From the NCBI GenBank assembly GCA_016717305.1, contig JADKFY010000002.1, forward strand, positions 62,001 through 126,000: a stretch of 64,000 nt of DNA, in the 5' to 3' direction. Positions 41,612-50,377 of this stretch are shown here, piece by piece. A model generated the notes under the pieces. The model had not been told where the DNA came from, searched no databases, and worked only from the letters and a program-made list of their open reading frames with translations. Position numbers and translations under genes: made by a program. The first letter of the stretch is position 1; the number at the start of each line of letters is the position of its first letter. The stretch comes from Flavobacteriales bacterium (GTDB lineage Bacteria > Bacteroidota > Bacteroidia > Flavobacteriales_F > PHOS-HE28).

Positions 41612-42010
41612 ATGACGACCGATCCAATCGCCGATTATTTGACCCGCTTGCGCAACGCCATCCAGGCGCGCAAGAAGGTTGTTGAGGTGCCAGCGAGCAA
41701 TCTCAAGAAGGATATTACCCGTATCCTCTACGACAAGGGTTACATACTCTCTTGGAAGACCGAAGAGGACGGGAAACAGGGCATGATCAAGATCGCCTTG
41801 AAATACAACCAGCAAACTCGTCAGAGCGCCATTCAGGACCTTACTCGTGTAAGCTCCCCGGGCCTGCGGAAGTACGCCCATGCAGGGGATCTTCCCCGTG
41901 TGTTGAACGGTCTTGGCGTGGCCATCATCTCCACCAGCCATGGTGTGGTAACCGATAAGGAAGCCCGCACACTGAACGTAGGAGGAGAGGTATTGTGCTA
42001 CGTGAGCTAA
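41612..42010 (+). CDS. rpsH: Ribosomal protein uS8
   Basis: 132 residues. 30S central-domain protein; in Escherichia coli also the repressor of the spc operon. TDPIADYLTRLRNAIQARKK and the C-terminal GVVTDKEARTLNVGGEVLCY fit well. Confidence 0.98.
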   Translation: MTTDPIADYLTRLRNAIQARKKVVEVPASNLKKDITRILYDKGYILSWKTEEDGKQGMIKIALKYNQQTRQSAIQDLTRVSSPGLRKYAHAGDLPRVLNGLGVAIISTSHGVVTDKEARTLNVGGEVLCYVS

Positions 42011-42021
42011 AGCTAGAAAAT

Positions 42022-42576
42022 ATGTCACGCATAGGAAAAGCACCGATCACCGTCCCCAAAGGGGTGGAAGTAACGATCAGCAACAAGAACCTGGTCACCG
42101 TAAAAGGACCCAAGGGCACATTGGAGCAGGCCGTTGATCCGGATATCAGCCTGAAACAGGAGGGTACGGAGATCACCTTGGCGCGCCCCAGTGATGCCAA
42201 GCCACACCGCTCCAAGCACGGTCTTTACCGCGCGTTGGTCGCCAACATGGTCAAGGGTGTGAGCGATGGTTTTGTGATCGAGCAGGAATTGGTCGGCGTG
42301 GGTTACCGCGCAACGGTCAAAGGCCAGCAATTGCAAATGTCACTTGGCTTTTCACACACGGTTGTGATCGAACTGCCTGCGCAGATCAAGGTCACTGCAG
42401 AGCAGCAGAAAGGAAAGAACCCCATTATCCGCATGGAATCGGCGGACAAACAACTCATCGGTCAGGTGGCCGCCAAATTGCGTTCCTTGCGGAAGCCTGA
42501 GCCGTACAAGGGCAAAGGTGTTCGTTTCGTGGGCGAAGTGGTACGTCGCAAAGCTGGTAAAGCAGCCGGTAAATAA
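42022..42576 (+). CDS. rplF: Ribosomal protein uL6
   Basis: 184 residues from the ATG at 42022 (MSRIGKAPITVPKGV), 11 bases after rpsH. Two-domain 50S protein near the factor-binding site; the C-terminal motif RKPEPYKGKGVRF is intact. The frame is also open for nine codons upstream but overlaps rpsH. Confidence 0.97.
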   Translation: MSRIGKAPITVPKGVEVTISNKNLVTVKGPKGTLEQAVDPDISLKQEGTEITLARPSDAKPHRSKHGLYRALVANMVKGVSDGFVIEQELVGVGYRATVKGQQLQMSLGFSHTVVIELPAQIKVTAEQQKGKNPIIRMESADKQLIGQVAAKLRSLRKPEPYKGKGVRFVGEVVRRKAGKAAGK

Positions 42577-42584
42577 TCAACCCC

Positions 42585-42938
42585 ATGGCATTCGATAGGA
42601 TAGCACGCCGCCAGAAGATCAAGCAAAGGGTCCGCCAATCCGTACATGGTACGGATAGCCGCCCACGTCTTTCGGTCTACCGCAGTAACACGGGCATGTA
42701 TGCCCAGATCATCAATGATGAAGAGGGGCGTACGATCGTCAGCGCTTCATCCTTGAAGGACAAGAAGGCCAATGGCATTCCGAAGATCGAACAAGCCAAG
42801 CTCGTTGGGCAGGCCATTGCCGAGAAGGCGAAGGCGGCCGGTATCGAAAAGGTGGTCTTCGACCGCAGTGGTTATTTGTACCATGGCCGTGTAAAAGCAT
42901 TGGCCGAAGCAGCTCGCGAAGCTGGCCTCAATTTCTGA
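42585..42938 (+). CDS. rplR: Ribosomal protein uL18
   Basis: 117 residues. 5S rRNA-binding protein. RPRLSVYRSNTGMYAQIIND and the end VVFDRSGYLYHGRVKALAEA are typical. Confidence 0.98.
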   Translation: MAFDRIARRQKIKQRVRQSVHGTDSRPRLSVYRSNTGMYAQIINDEEGRTIVSASSLKDKKANGIPKIEQAKLVGQAIAEKAKAAGIEKVVFDRSGYLYHGRVKALAEAAREAGLNF

Positions 42939-42951
42939 TCATAACGCACAC

Positions 42952-43470
42952 ATGTCTGAATCGAACATCAAGAAGGTAAAGAGCAGCGATCTGGAGCTTA
43001 AGGACAAGCTCGTTGCACTGAACCGTGTTACCAAGGTCACCAAGGGTGGTCGCACATTCACCTTTGCTGCCATTGTGGTGGTGGGGAACGAGAATGGAGT
43101 TGTGGGCCACGGTTTGGGAAAGGCGAAAGAAGTGCAGGAGGCGATCGCCAAAGGCATTGACGACGCCAAGAAGAATTTGGTGAAGGTGCCCGTGTTGCGT
43201 GGTACGATCCCGCACCCGCAAGAAGGCAAGTTCGCCGGTGCCCAGGTATTCCTGAAGCCAGCAGCGCACGGTACCGGAGTTATCGCTGGTGGTGCCATGC
43301 GAGCCGTATTGGAGAGCGTGGGTATCACGGACGTTTTGGCCAAGAGCAAGGGCAGCAGTAATCCGCACAACGTGGTGAAGGCCACGATCGGAGCGTTGAT
43401 GAGCTTGCGCGATGCCAACGCTATCTCGCGCCAACGGGGCATCAAATTGGAGCGCGTATTCAACGGATAA
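42952..43470 (+). CDS. rpsE: Ribosomal protein uS5
   Basis: 172 residues. 30S protein for decoding accuracy and mRNA unwinding. LVALNRVTKVTKGGRTFTFA and VVGNENGVVGHGLGKAKEV hold the double-stranded RNA-binding fold; AAHGTGVIAGGAMRAVLE follows. Confidence 0.98.
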   Translation: MSESNIKKVKSSDLELKDKLVALNRVTKVTKGGRTFTFAAIVVVGNENGVVGHGLGKAKEVQEAIAKGIDDAKKNLVKVPVLRGTIPHPQEGKFAGAQVFLKPAAHGTGVIAGGAMRAVLESVGITDVLAKSKGSSNPHNVVKATIGALMSLRDANAISRQRGIKLERVFNG

Positions 43471-43480
43471 GAGCATTGAC

Positions 43481-43660
43481 ATGAGCAAGTTGACCATCAC
43501 CCAGATCCACAGTCAGATCAAGTGCCCCAAGCGCCAAAAGGATAACCTGAAGGCATTAGGACTTGGCCGTATTGGCAAATTCGTAGTTGTGGAAGGCACC
43601 CCGCAAGTCCGCGGCATGGTGGAGAAAGTACATCATTTGGTATCCGTTAAGGAGGCCTGA
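43481..43660 (+). CDS. rpmD: Ribosomal protein uL30
   Basis: 59 residues from the ATG at 43481. MSKLTITQIHSQIKCPKRQK and LKALGLGRIGKFVVVE identify it. An open frame upstream reaches into rpsE but begins no earlier gene. Confidence 0.95.
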   Translation: MSKLTITQIHSQIKCPKRQKDNLKALGLGRIGKFVVVEGTPQVRGMVEKVHHLVSVKEA

Positions 43661-43680
43661 ACCCAATAGCAGAAACGACA

Positions 43681-44169
43681 ATGGACCTGAGCAAATTGAA
43701 ACCCGCCGAAGGAGCTACCAAGAAGGAGAAGCGCATCGGTCGCGGCCAAGGCAGCGGACGTGGAGGTACCTCGACCAAAGGCCATAAAGGCCAAAAGGCA
43801 CAAGCAGGTTACAACCACAAACGCGGGTTTGAAGGTGGTCAGACCTCACTTACCCGGCGCCTGCCGAAGTTTGGTTTTACGAACCCCACGAGGGTGGAGT
43901 TCAAGGGTATCAATCTGGATGCCATCCAGACTTTGGCCGATAAACGCAAACTGAAGACGATCGATCCTACCGTGCTGTATGAGAACGGCTTGATCGCCAA
44001 GAACGACAAGTTGAAGGTTCTGAGCCGTGGTGAGATCACGAGTGCATTGCAGATCACCGCACACGCTTTCAGTGCGTCAGCAAAAGCCGCGATCGAAGCA
44101 AAAGGCGGAAAGGCGGAGACCATCATCACCTTCATTGACAAGAAGGGCGAGCAAGAGAAGAAGGCATGA
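43681..44169 (+). CDS. rplO: Ribosomal protein uL15
   Basis: 162 residues. Late-assembly 50S protein. Starts MDLSKLKPAEGATKKEKRIG, then the glycine-rich RGQGSGRGGTSTKGHKGQ and KRGFEGGQTSLTRRLPKFGF. Overlaps secY by four bases (ATGA). Confidence 0.97.
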   Translation: MDLSKLKPAEGATKKEKRIGRGQGSGRGGTSTKGHKGQKAQAGYNHKRGFEGGQTSLTRRLPKFGFTNPTRVEFKGINLDAIQTLADKRKLKTIDPTVLYENGLIAKNDKLKVLSRGEITSALQITAHAFSASAKAAIEAKGGKAETIITFIDKKGEQEKKA

Positions 44170-45494
44170 AGAATATGATCGACACGATCAGGAACATTTG
44201 GCGGATCGAGGAATTGCGCAACCGCATTCTCATCACGCTGGGTCTCCTGCTGGTTTACCGCATCGGTAGCTTCATCGTACTGCCCGGTGTAGACAGTGCC
44301 CGTTTGGCAGCGTCGAGCGCTTCGGGTGGCGGTGGTATCGTGGAGATCTTGTCCATCTTCACCGGTGGGGCCTTCACACGTGCTTCCATTTTCGCGTTGG
44401 GTATCATGCCTTATATCTCGGCATCGATCATCATGCAGCTGGCAGGTATTGCCGTTCCGAGTGTACAGAAAATGCAACGCGAGGAAAGTGGTCGCAGGAA
44501 GATCAATCAGTGGACCCGTTACCTCACCATCCTAATTTGTGTTTTCCAAGCTCCTAGCTACATCTACGCAACGATCGACCCAGGTGCACGCCCGGATGGA
44601 CAGTTCTGGTTGTTCACAAGCATCGTGATCCTGACTTGTTCCACATTGTTCGTCATGTGGTTGGGTGAACGCATTACGGAACGCGGTCTTGGCAATGGTA
44701 TTTCATTGTTGATCATGATCGGCATCATTGCACAGCTTCCCCAATCCTTCGCACAGGAGGTGGTAGGTCGCATGGGCCCTGGTGGTGGTGGTCTTGTTCT
44801 GCTGCTGGTGGAAGTGGTTCTGTGGGTGCTCATCATTGCAGGCTGCATTCTCTTGGTACAAGGTACCCGAAGGATACCGGTACAGTTCGCCAAGCGCGTA
44901 CAGGGCAACAAGCAATATGGCGGCGTACGCAATTACATTCCTTTGAAGGTGAATGCTGCCGGTGTAATGCCGATCATTTTCGCCCAGGCGATCGTTCTGG
45001 TGCCGATGTATTTGGCACAGGCTTTCGAGAACCCACCACAGTGGCTCGTTGGCATTGCGAATAGCCAAGGTGCATTCTACAATTTCAGCTTGTTCCTTAT
45101 GGTGGTGTTGTTCACCTACTTCTACACGGCCATCACTGTGAATCCGAACCAACTTGCCGATGATATGAAGCGGAACGGTGGGTTCATTCCTGGTGTTAAA
45201 CCGGGCAAGCAAACTGCAGGTCACATCGATGAGCTTCTTTCAAGGATCACGTTACCTGGTGCGATCTTCTTGGGGTTTGTCGCGATCATGCCGGCCTTTG
45301 CTGTCATGTTCGGGATCAAGCAAGGGTTCGCGCAATTCTTCGGCGGTACATCATTGTTGATCATGGTAGGTGTGTTGTTGGACACATTGCAGCAGATCGA
45401 AAGTCATTTGTTGATGCGGCATTATGACGGACTGATGAAGTCCGGTCGCATCAAAGGAAGAGCAGGAGGAGCGGCCTATGGCCTCGCTGGATAG
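44166..45494 (+). CDS. secY: Protein translocase subunit SecY
   Basis: 442 residues with ten membrane helices; the channel of the Sec translocon in the inner membrane. First helix LLVYRIGSFIVLPGVD, plug region after it, GIMPYISASIIMQL (helix 2), and the ribosome-docking cytosolic loops (for example RRIPVQFAKRVQGNKQYGG). Directly coupled to rplO. The adk gene usually found next in many bacteria is absent, and map follows after three bases. Confidence 0.98.
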   Translation: MKNMIDTIRNIWRIEELRNRILITLGLLLVYRIGSFIVLPGVDSARLAASSASGGGGIVEILSIFTGGAFTRASIFALGIMPYISASIIMQLAGIAVPSVQKMQREESGRRKINQWTRYLTILICVFQAPSYIYATIDPGARPDGQFWLFTSIVILTCSTLFVMWLGERITERGLGNGISLLIMIGIIAQLPQSFAQEVVGRMGPGGGGLVLLLVEVVLWVLIIAGCILLVQGTRRIPVQFAKRVQGNKQYGGVRNYIPLKVNAAGVMPIIFAQAIVLVPMYLAQAFENPPQWLVGIANSQGAFYNFSLFLMVVLFTYFYTAITVNPNQLADDMKRNGGFIPGVKPGKQTAGHIDELLSRITLPGAIFLGFVAIMPAFAVMFGIKQGFAQFFGGTSLLIMVGVLLDTLQQIESHLLMRHYDGLMKSGRIKGRAGGAAYGLAG

Positions 45495-45497
45495 ATC

Positions 45498-46298
45498 ATG
45501 GGCAAATCCGTGATCATCTTGAGTGAGGACGAGATCGCATTGGTGAGGGAAAGTTCTTTACTTGTTGGAAGGACCTTGGCTGAAGTGGCGCGCCACATAG
45601 CTCCGGGCATTACCACCGATAAACTTGATGCCTTGGCAGAAGAGTTCATTCGGGACCATGGTGCTGTACCGGGTTTCAAAGGACTGTATGGCTGTCCCAG
45701 TACGTTGTTGACCAGTGTCAATGAACAAGTGGTACATGGGCTGCCGGGCAAAGTGCCCTTGAAGGATGGCGATATCGTCAGCGTGGATTGTGGTGTGCTG
45801 ATGAACGAGTTCTACGGAGACAGCGCTTATACGTTCTGTGTAGGTGAGGTGGCACCGGAAACCTTACGCTTGTTGACCGTGACGCAAGAATGTCTAGCGT
45901 TGGGAATAGCACAAGCCGCCGCGAACAACCGGACCGGAGATATCGGATCCGCGATACAGCAACATGCTGAGAGTTGTGGCTATGGAGTTGTGCGTGAGTT
46001 GGTCGGGCATGGAGTGGGCCGCAAGTTGCATGAAGCCCCCGAAGTGCCCAACTACGGCAGACGTGGGCACGGAGTTCGGCTTCATGAGGGCATGGCGTTG
46101 GCAATTGAGCCAATGATCAACATGGGCGTGAAGGAAGTGAAACAACTGAAAGACGGTTGGACGGTTGTTTCACGCGACGGAAAGCCCAGTGCACATTTTG
46201 AGCATACAATAGTCGTGCGGCAAGGCAAAGCAGAGGTCCTATCAACATTCCAATACATCGAAGAGGTATTGGAGAAAAGAGGAATAACAACCGCGTGA
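45498..46298 (+). CDS. map: Methionine aminopeptidase, type I
   Basis: Removes the N-terminal Met from new proteins. 266 residues. The five metal ligands are visible: Asp in SVDCGVLMNEFYGDSAYTF (two), His in GHGVGRKLHEAPEVPNY, Glu in AIEPMINMG and Glu in HFEHTIVV. Type I, without an extra zinc-finger domain. Confidence 0.97.
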   Translation: MGKSVIILSEDEIALVRESSLLVGRTLAEVARHIAPGITTDKLDALAEEFIRDHGAVPGFKGLYGCPSTLLTSVNEQVVHGLPGKVPLKDGDIVSVDCGVLMNEFYGDSAYTFCVGEVAPETLRLLTVTQECLALGIAQAAANNRTGDIGSAIQQHAESCGYGVVRELVGHGVGRKLHEAPEVPNYGRRGHGVRLHEGMALAIEPMINMGVKEVKQLKDGWTVVSRDGKPSAHFEHTIVVRQGKAEVLSTFQYIEEVLEKRGITTA

Positions 46299-46365
46299 AA
46301 ACGTTGGGAAATGAATGTAACGACGACCTATTGGGTCGGCATCAGGAAGAAGGAAGGAAAAGGAA

Positions 46366-46587
46366 ATGAGCAAGACAGGGACCATAGAGCAGGACGGCGT
46401 CATAAAAGAGGCGCTGAGCAATGCGATGTTCCGTGTTGAGCTGGAAAATGGACACGTGATCGTGGCACATATCTCGGGCAAAATGCGGATGCACTATATC
46501 CGGATCCTGCCAGGGGACAAAGTCAAGGTTGAAATGAGTCCTTACGACCTGAGCAAAGGTCGAATCACATTCCGATACAAGAGCTAA
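46366..46587 (+). CDS. infA: Translation initiation factor IF-1
   Basis: 73 residues, S1-like OB fold that blocks the A site during initiation. QDGVIKEALSNAMFRVELEN and GHVIVAHISGKMRMHYIRIL are typical. The leader has an unusually purine-rich stretch (GAAGGAAGGAAAAGGAA) right before the ATG, unlike the other genes of the operon. Confidence 0.97.
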   Translation: MSKTGTIEQDGVIKEALSNAMFRVELENGHVIVAHISGKMRMHYIRILPGDKVKVEMSPYDLSKGRITFRYKS

Positions 46588-46600
46588 GACAAGCAATACC

Positions 46601-46717
46601 ATGAAGGTCAGGACATCCCTTAAACCACGCTCAGCGGACTGCAAGATCGTCCGTCGTAAAGGGCGTCTGTACATCATCAACAAGAAGAACCCCAAGTTCA
46701 AGCAGCGTCAAGGCTGA
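46601..46717 (+). CDS. rpmJ: Ribosomal protein bL36, zinc-free form
   Basis: 38 residues: starts MKVRTSLKPRSADCKIVRRK and ends KNPKFKQRQG. The usual zinc site of three Cys and one His is reduced to a single Cys, as in the C- form. It lies 13 bases after infA and 13 bases before rpsM. Confidence 0.95.
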   Translation: MKVRTSLKPRSADCKIVRRKGRLYIINKKNPKFKQRQG

Positions 46718-46730
46718 TAATTGAAAGAAC

Positions 46731-47108
46731 ATGGCACGTATCGCAGGCATAGACCTACCAAAAACCAAACGCGGGGCGATCGGTCTCACGTACATCTTCG
46801 GGATCGGACGCAGCAAAGCGTTGGACATATTGGCGAAAGCCGGTGTGGACCCCGACACCAAGGTGGACGATTGGACCGATGACGATCAGGCCGCTATCCG
46901 ACAGTACATCACCGAGAACATCAAGGTGGAGGGTGCCCTGCGCAGTGAAGTGCAGTTGGGTATCAAGCGTTTGATGGATATCGGTAGTTACCGTGGACAA
47001 CGACACCGTGCAGGATTGCCCGTTCGTGGTCAACGGACCCGGACCAACAGTCGCACACGTAAAGGCAAGCGGAAAACGGTTGCTAATAAGAAGAAGGCGA
47101 CCAAATAA
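46731..47108 (+). CDS. rpsM: Ribosomal protein uS13
   Basis: 125 residues. Head protein forming bridges to the 50S subunit and touching the P-site tRNA. ARIAGIDLPKTKRGAIGLTY and the end HRAGLPVRGQRTRTNSRTRK are typical. Confidence 0.98.
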   Translation: MARIAGIDLPKTKRGAIGLTYIFGIGRSKALDILAKAGVDPDTKVDDWTDDDQAAIRQYITENIKVEGALRSEVQLGIKRLMDIGSYRGQRHRAGLPVRGQRTRTNSRTRKGKRKTVANKKKATK

Positions 47109-47111
47109 ATT

Positions 47112-47136
47112 GTAAGGGTGCGAGAGCTCTCGCCCC
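47112..47136 (+). repeat. Intercistronic hairpin repeat, copy 2 (rpsM-rpsK)
   Basis: GTAAGGGTGCGAGAG pairs with CTCTCGCCCC. The core GCGAGAGCTCTCGC (47120-47133) is a perfect palindrome. It lies three bases after the rpsM stop. Confidence 0.65.
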
Positions 47137-47151
47137 AACAACGCGAAAAAG

Positions 47152-47562
47152 ATGGCAAAGCAAGAAGGCAAGGGCGGCGCAGCTGCCGGTAAGAAGAAAA
47201 AGAAGACCGTTGTGGTCGAGGCGTACGGACAGGCGCACATTCGTGCCACGTTCAACAACCTGATCATCTCGCTTACCAACAACAAAGGTGAAGTGATCAG
47301 CTGGTCATCCTCAGGCAAACAAGGTTTCCGCGGGAGCAAGAAGAACACACCTTATGCCGGCCAGCTTAGCGCTGAACAGGCAGCACGTGAAGCCCATGAC
47401 CTGGGTCTTCGTAAGGTGAAGGTCTTCGTGAAAGGTCCTGGAGGCGGGCGCGAGAGCGCCATCCGTGCATTGCACAATAGCGGTGTGGAGGTAACCGAGA
47501 TCATCGATATCACCCCCATGCCGCACAACGGTTGTCGCCCACCGAAAAAGCGTCGCGTCTGA
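47152..47562 (+). CDS. rpsK: Ribosomal protein uS11
   Basis: 136 residues. 30S platform protein. AHIRATFNNLIISLTNNKGE, WSSSGKQGFRGSKKNTPYA and the end DITPMPHNGCRPPKKRRV are near-invariant. Confidence 0.98.
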   Translation: MAKQEGKGGAAAGKKKKKTVVVEAYGQAHIRATFNNLIISLTNNKGEVISWSSSGKQGFRGSKKNTPYAGQLSAEQAAREAHDLGLRKVKVFVKGPGGGRESAIRALHNSGVEVTEIIDITPMPHNGCRPPKKRRV

Positions 47563-47573
47563 TCCCAAACCAC

Positions 47574-47596
47574 GTAGGGGTGGGTCAAACCACTCC
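47574..47596 (+). repeat. Intercistronic hairpin repeat, copy 3 (rpsK-rpsD)
   Basis: GTAGGGGTGG pairs with CCACTCC around a 6-base loop (seven pairs, one G-T). It is a looser member of the family, sharing the GTARGGGYG start. It lies 11 bases after the rpsK stop. Confidence 0.5.
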
Positions 47597-47644
47597 GTAG
47601 TTGATGTTCCAAAATAGGGGAATATCCAAAACACAAAAGAAAGA

Positions 47645-48253
47645 ATGGCACGTTACACAGGACCCAAGACCCGGATCGCCCGTAAGTTCAAGGAAGCGAT
47701 CTATGGCCCGGACAAATGGATGGAGCGCAAGCCCCATGCACCAGGACAACACGGACCCAATGCTCGCCGACGCAAGAAGGAGAGCGAATACAGCAACCAG
47801 TTGCGCGAAAAGCAAAAGGCGAAGTACACCTATGGCATCTTGGAACGCCAATTCGAAAAGATGTACCACACGGCCACCAGCAAGCGTGGGATCACCGGTG
47901 AGGTGTTGCTCCAGTTGTGCGAAGCACGCTTGGACAATACGGTATTCCGTTTGGGGATCGCGCCAACACGTCGTGCTGCACGGCAATTGGTCGGTCACGG
48001 GCACATTACTGTTGATGGCGCTCCGGTGAACATACCGAGCTATTCCTTGCGGGCTGGACAAACAGTGGCCGTGCGTGAGCGCAGCCGCAGCTTGGAAACG
48101 ATCACGAACAGCGTATCCACCACGAACAGTCGTTTCGATTGGTTGGATTGGAATGGCACTACCATGAGCGGCAAGTTCATCACCATGCCTGAGCGGGCAC
48201 AGATCCCAGAGACGATCCGTGAGCAACTGATCGTAGAATTGTACAGTAAGTAA
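47645..48253 (+). CDS. rpsD: Ribosomal protein uS4
   Basis: 202 residues. First-binding 16S rRNA protein. RYTGPKTRIARKFKEAIYGP at the start and the S4 domain RLDNTVFRLGIAPTRRAARQ followed by LVGHGHITVDG. An extra hairpin (CCTAAG-6 bases-CTTAGG, 48283-48300) lies between it and rpoA. Confidence 0.98.
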   Translation: MARYTGPKTRIARKFKEAIYGPDKWMERKPHAPGQHGPNARRRKKESEYSNQLREKQKAKYTYGILERQFEKMYHTATSKRGITGEVLLQLCEARLDNTVFRLGIAPTRRAARQLVGHGHITVDGAPVNIPSYSLRAGQTVAVRERSRSLETITNSVSTTNSRFDWLDWNGTTMSGKFITMPERAQIPETIREQLIVELYSK

Positions 48254-48374
48254 CAGGACCGGGAAGGCCTTCGTCTTTCCTACCTAAGGGCGTTCTTAGG
48301 ATCGCCGAGAGAAGTGAACAATGCCCGTGTTGATCAAGCGCGGTAGAAACGAAAAACGAACAACAGACCACAAC

Positions 48375-49367
48375 ATGCGAATTCTCGAATTCCAGCGGCC
48401 GGACAAGGTATCCATGATCGAATCCGACGACAAGCACGGCTCCTTCGAGTTCCGTCCGCTTGAGCCAGGTTACGGCATAACCATCGGTAACGCGTTGCGT
48501 CGCATCCTTCTCTCCTCATTGGAGGGTCATGCCATCACGTCGGTGCGCATCGGGGGTGTCGATCATGAGTTCAGCACAATCAAGGGAGTTATCGAGGACA
48601 TGACCGAGATCGTCCTCAACCTGAAGCAAGTGCGTTTCCGTCGTCAACTGGATGATGTGAGCACGGAGAAGATCTCCTTCACTATTAGCGGGAAGGATTC
48701 TTTCACCGCAGGTGACATTGGTAAACACACTACCGGATTCCAGGTTTTGAATCCTGATCTCGTTATCGCGCATATGGAAACCAGTGTGAAATTCCATGTG
48801 GAGCTCACGGTTGGCAAGGGTCGTGGCTATGTGCCAGCTGATGAGAACAAGGTGGATGGAGCGCCGATCGGCACCATCTTCGTGGACTCGATCTATACGC
48901 CGATCAAGAACGTGAAGTACACCGTGGAGAACACGCGTGTAGAAGAGAAGACGGATTACGAGAAGCTTACGATCGATGTAACATCGGACGGTAGCATCAG
49001 TCCGAAACACGCATTGCAGGAAGCTGCGAAGATCCTGATACACCACTTCATGTTGTTCAGCGATGAACGCATCTCCTTGGATGTGGAAGAGCGGGTTGAA
49101 GCCGAGGAGTTCGACGAGACCAGCTTGCACATGCGGCAGTTGCTCAAGACGAAGTTGGTCGACATGGACCTCAGTGTTCGTGCGCTCAATTGCTTGAAGG
49201 CAGCCGACATCGAGACCCTCGGAGATCTGGTGTCCTTCAACAAGAACGATCTCTTGAAGTTCCGCAACTTCGGAAAGAAGAGCCTCACCGAATTGGAAGA
49301 TCTGGTTGAGAACAAAGGCTTGAGCTTCGGCATGAACGTGGCGAAATACAAATTGGACAAAGAGTGA
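48375..49367 (+). CDS. rpoA: RNA polymerase alpha subunit
   Basis: 330 residues from the ATG at 48375 (MRILEFQRPDKVSM). The N-terminal assembly domain contains PGYGITIGNALRRILLSSLE. The C-terminal DNA- and activator-binding domain (about 255-315) contains LSVRALNCLKAADIETLGDL and LKFRNFGKKSLTELED. Full length. Confidence 0.98.
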   Translation: MRILEFQRPDKVSMIESDDKHGSFEFRPLEPGYGITIGNALRRILLSSLEGHAITSVRIGGVDHEFSTIKGVIEDMTEIVLNLKQVRFRRQLDDVSTEKISFTISGKDSFTAGDIGKHTTGFQVLNPDLVIAHMETSVKFHVELTVGKGRGYVPADENKVDGAPIGTIFVDSIYTPIKNVKYTVENTRVEEKTDYEKLTIDVTSDGSISPKHALQEAAKILIHHFMLFSDERISLDVEERVEAEEFDETSLHMRQLLKTKLVDMDLSVRALNCLKAADIETLGDLVSFNKNDLLKFRNFGKKSLTELEDLVENKGLSFGMNVAKYKLDKE

Positions 49368-49368
49368 T

Positions 49369-49392
49369 GTAGGGGCGAGGCATGCCTCGCCC
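49369..49392 (+). repeat. Intercistronic hairpin repeat, copy 4 (rpoA-rplQ)
   Basis: GTAG followed by the perfect 20-bp palindrome GGGCGAGGCATGCCTCGCCC (49373-49392). It starts one base after the rpoA stop and is the most perfect copy. Confidence 0.75.
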
Positions 49393-49423
49393 GCTATGGC
49401 ACGTTGTCATTGACAATACCACA

Positions 49424-49924
49424 ATGAGACACGGAAATAAGAATAATGCCCTCGGCCGTAAGAAGGCCCACCGCGATAGCTTGCTGAGCAATTTGGCGAT
49501 CTCCCTGATCGACCATAAGCGGATCCAGACCACTTTGGCCAAGGCGAAAGCGCTGCGCATCTTCGTAGAGCCTTTGATCACCAAGAGCAAAGATGATTCC
49601 ACTCACAGCCGTCGTACGGTCTTCAGCTATTTGCAGAACAAGGAAGCGACTGCAGCACTTTTCCGTGACGTAGCGCCCAAAGTCGCTGAACGTCCGGGAG
49701 GGTATACGCGCATCATCAAGATGGGAAATCGTCTTGGCGATGCCGCTGAGATGGCGATGATCGAATTGGTCGACTTCAACACCATTTATACCAAGGAGAA
49801 GGCGGCAACCGGTGCGAAGAAGACACGCCGTACACGGAAGCCAGCTTCAAAGTCCGCAGATACAGCCCCTGTAAAAGGTGAAAGTGCCACCGAGACTGCG
49901 ACCGAAGAACCCAAAGGCGAATAG
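49424..49924 (+). CDS. rplQ: Ribosomal protein bL17
   Basis: 166 residues from the ATG at 49424 (MRHGNKNNALGRKKAHRDSL), last gene of the operon. The core domain ends near residue 115 (MAMIELVDFN); a Lys/Ser/Thr- and then Glu-rich tail of about 50 residues follows, usual for Bacteroidota. A terminator hairpin follows 21 bases after the stop. Confidence 0.97.
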   Translation: MRHGNKNNALGRKKAHRDSLLSNLAISLIDHKRIQTTLAKAKALRIFVEPLITKSKDDSTHSRRTVFSYLQNKEATAALFRDVAPKVAERPGGYTRIIKMGNRLGDAAEMAMIELVDFNTIYTKEKAATGAKKTRRTRKPASKSADTAPVKGESATETATEEPKGE

Positions 49925-49945
49925 ACCTTTATACTTAGAAAGCAT

Positions 49946-49971
49946 GTACGGGGCACTTCGGTGCCCCGTAC
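49946..49971 (+). terminator. Terminator of the ribosomal operon
   Basis: Perfect 11-bp stem GTACGGGGCAC/GTGCCCCGTAC with a TTCG loop. There is no T run after it, so it may work as a processing or Rho-assisted end as well. Confidence 0.7.
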
Positions 49972-50146
49972 GCGTTCAGGGACGGCCCGAACCTTTATCC
50001 TTCTGCCCAAGGACTGTTCAGGAGATCCGGATCATGAGTTGGATCGTGTACGGAAAGCGGTCTTCTGTAGAGCTGTTCTATCGCAGTGTGGCCCGGTCGG
50101 GTCCAACGTTTTCTACATTGCTCCAGAAAGGGTTGCAAACAAGTAA

Positions 50147-50167
50147 GCCCGAACAGGACGTTCGGGC
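50147..50167 (-). terminator. Terminator of the small lipoprotein gene
   Basis: Perfect 8-bp stem GCCCGAAC/GTTCGGGC with a 5-base loop, followed on the minus strand by TTACTTGTTT. It lies 27 bases after the stop of the small gene. Confidence 0.7.
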
Positions 50168-50194
50168 CGATCTGGGAAAGGAACGATCGAGATC

Positions 50195-50323
50195 TTACAC
50201 CCGACCTTCAGCAGGTACTTTATGGACCTTGCCATAAGCAGGGCAGGAATGTGCAGAACCGCAAGCAGAGAGCACGGCGCTTGCCACCACAACAGCCAAG
50301 ATCAACTGGAACACCTTTTTCAT
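50195..50323 (-). CDS. Small lipoprotein, 42 residues
   Basis: Short gene with ATG at 50323 and TAA at 50195. The protein starts MKKVFQLILAVVVASAVLSA and has a lipobox (LSAC, Cys 21), so the mature part is only about 22 residues long and ends CPAYGKVHKVPAEGRV. It has its own -7 promoter box at 50378-50385 and its own terminator at 50147-50167, which makes it a real single-gene unit. Function unknown. It is divergent from ung. Confidence 0.8.
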   Translation of the reverse strand: MKKVFQLILAVVVASAVLSACGSAHSCPAYGKVHKVPAEGRV

Positions 50324-50377
50324 CTTTCTATCGTTTGTTTCCCTGATAAGCGGTCACGTGCAGACTGGTCCGCCCTA

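Noticed and set aside
50034..50237. Plus-strand frame antisense to the small lipoprotein
   Set aside because: It runs through the terminator hairpin and across the lipoprotein gene, and the protein looks random.
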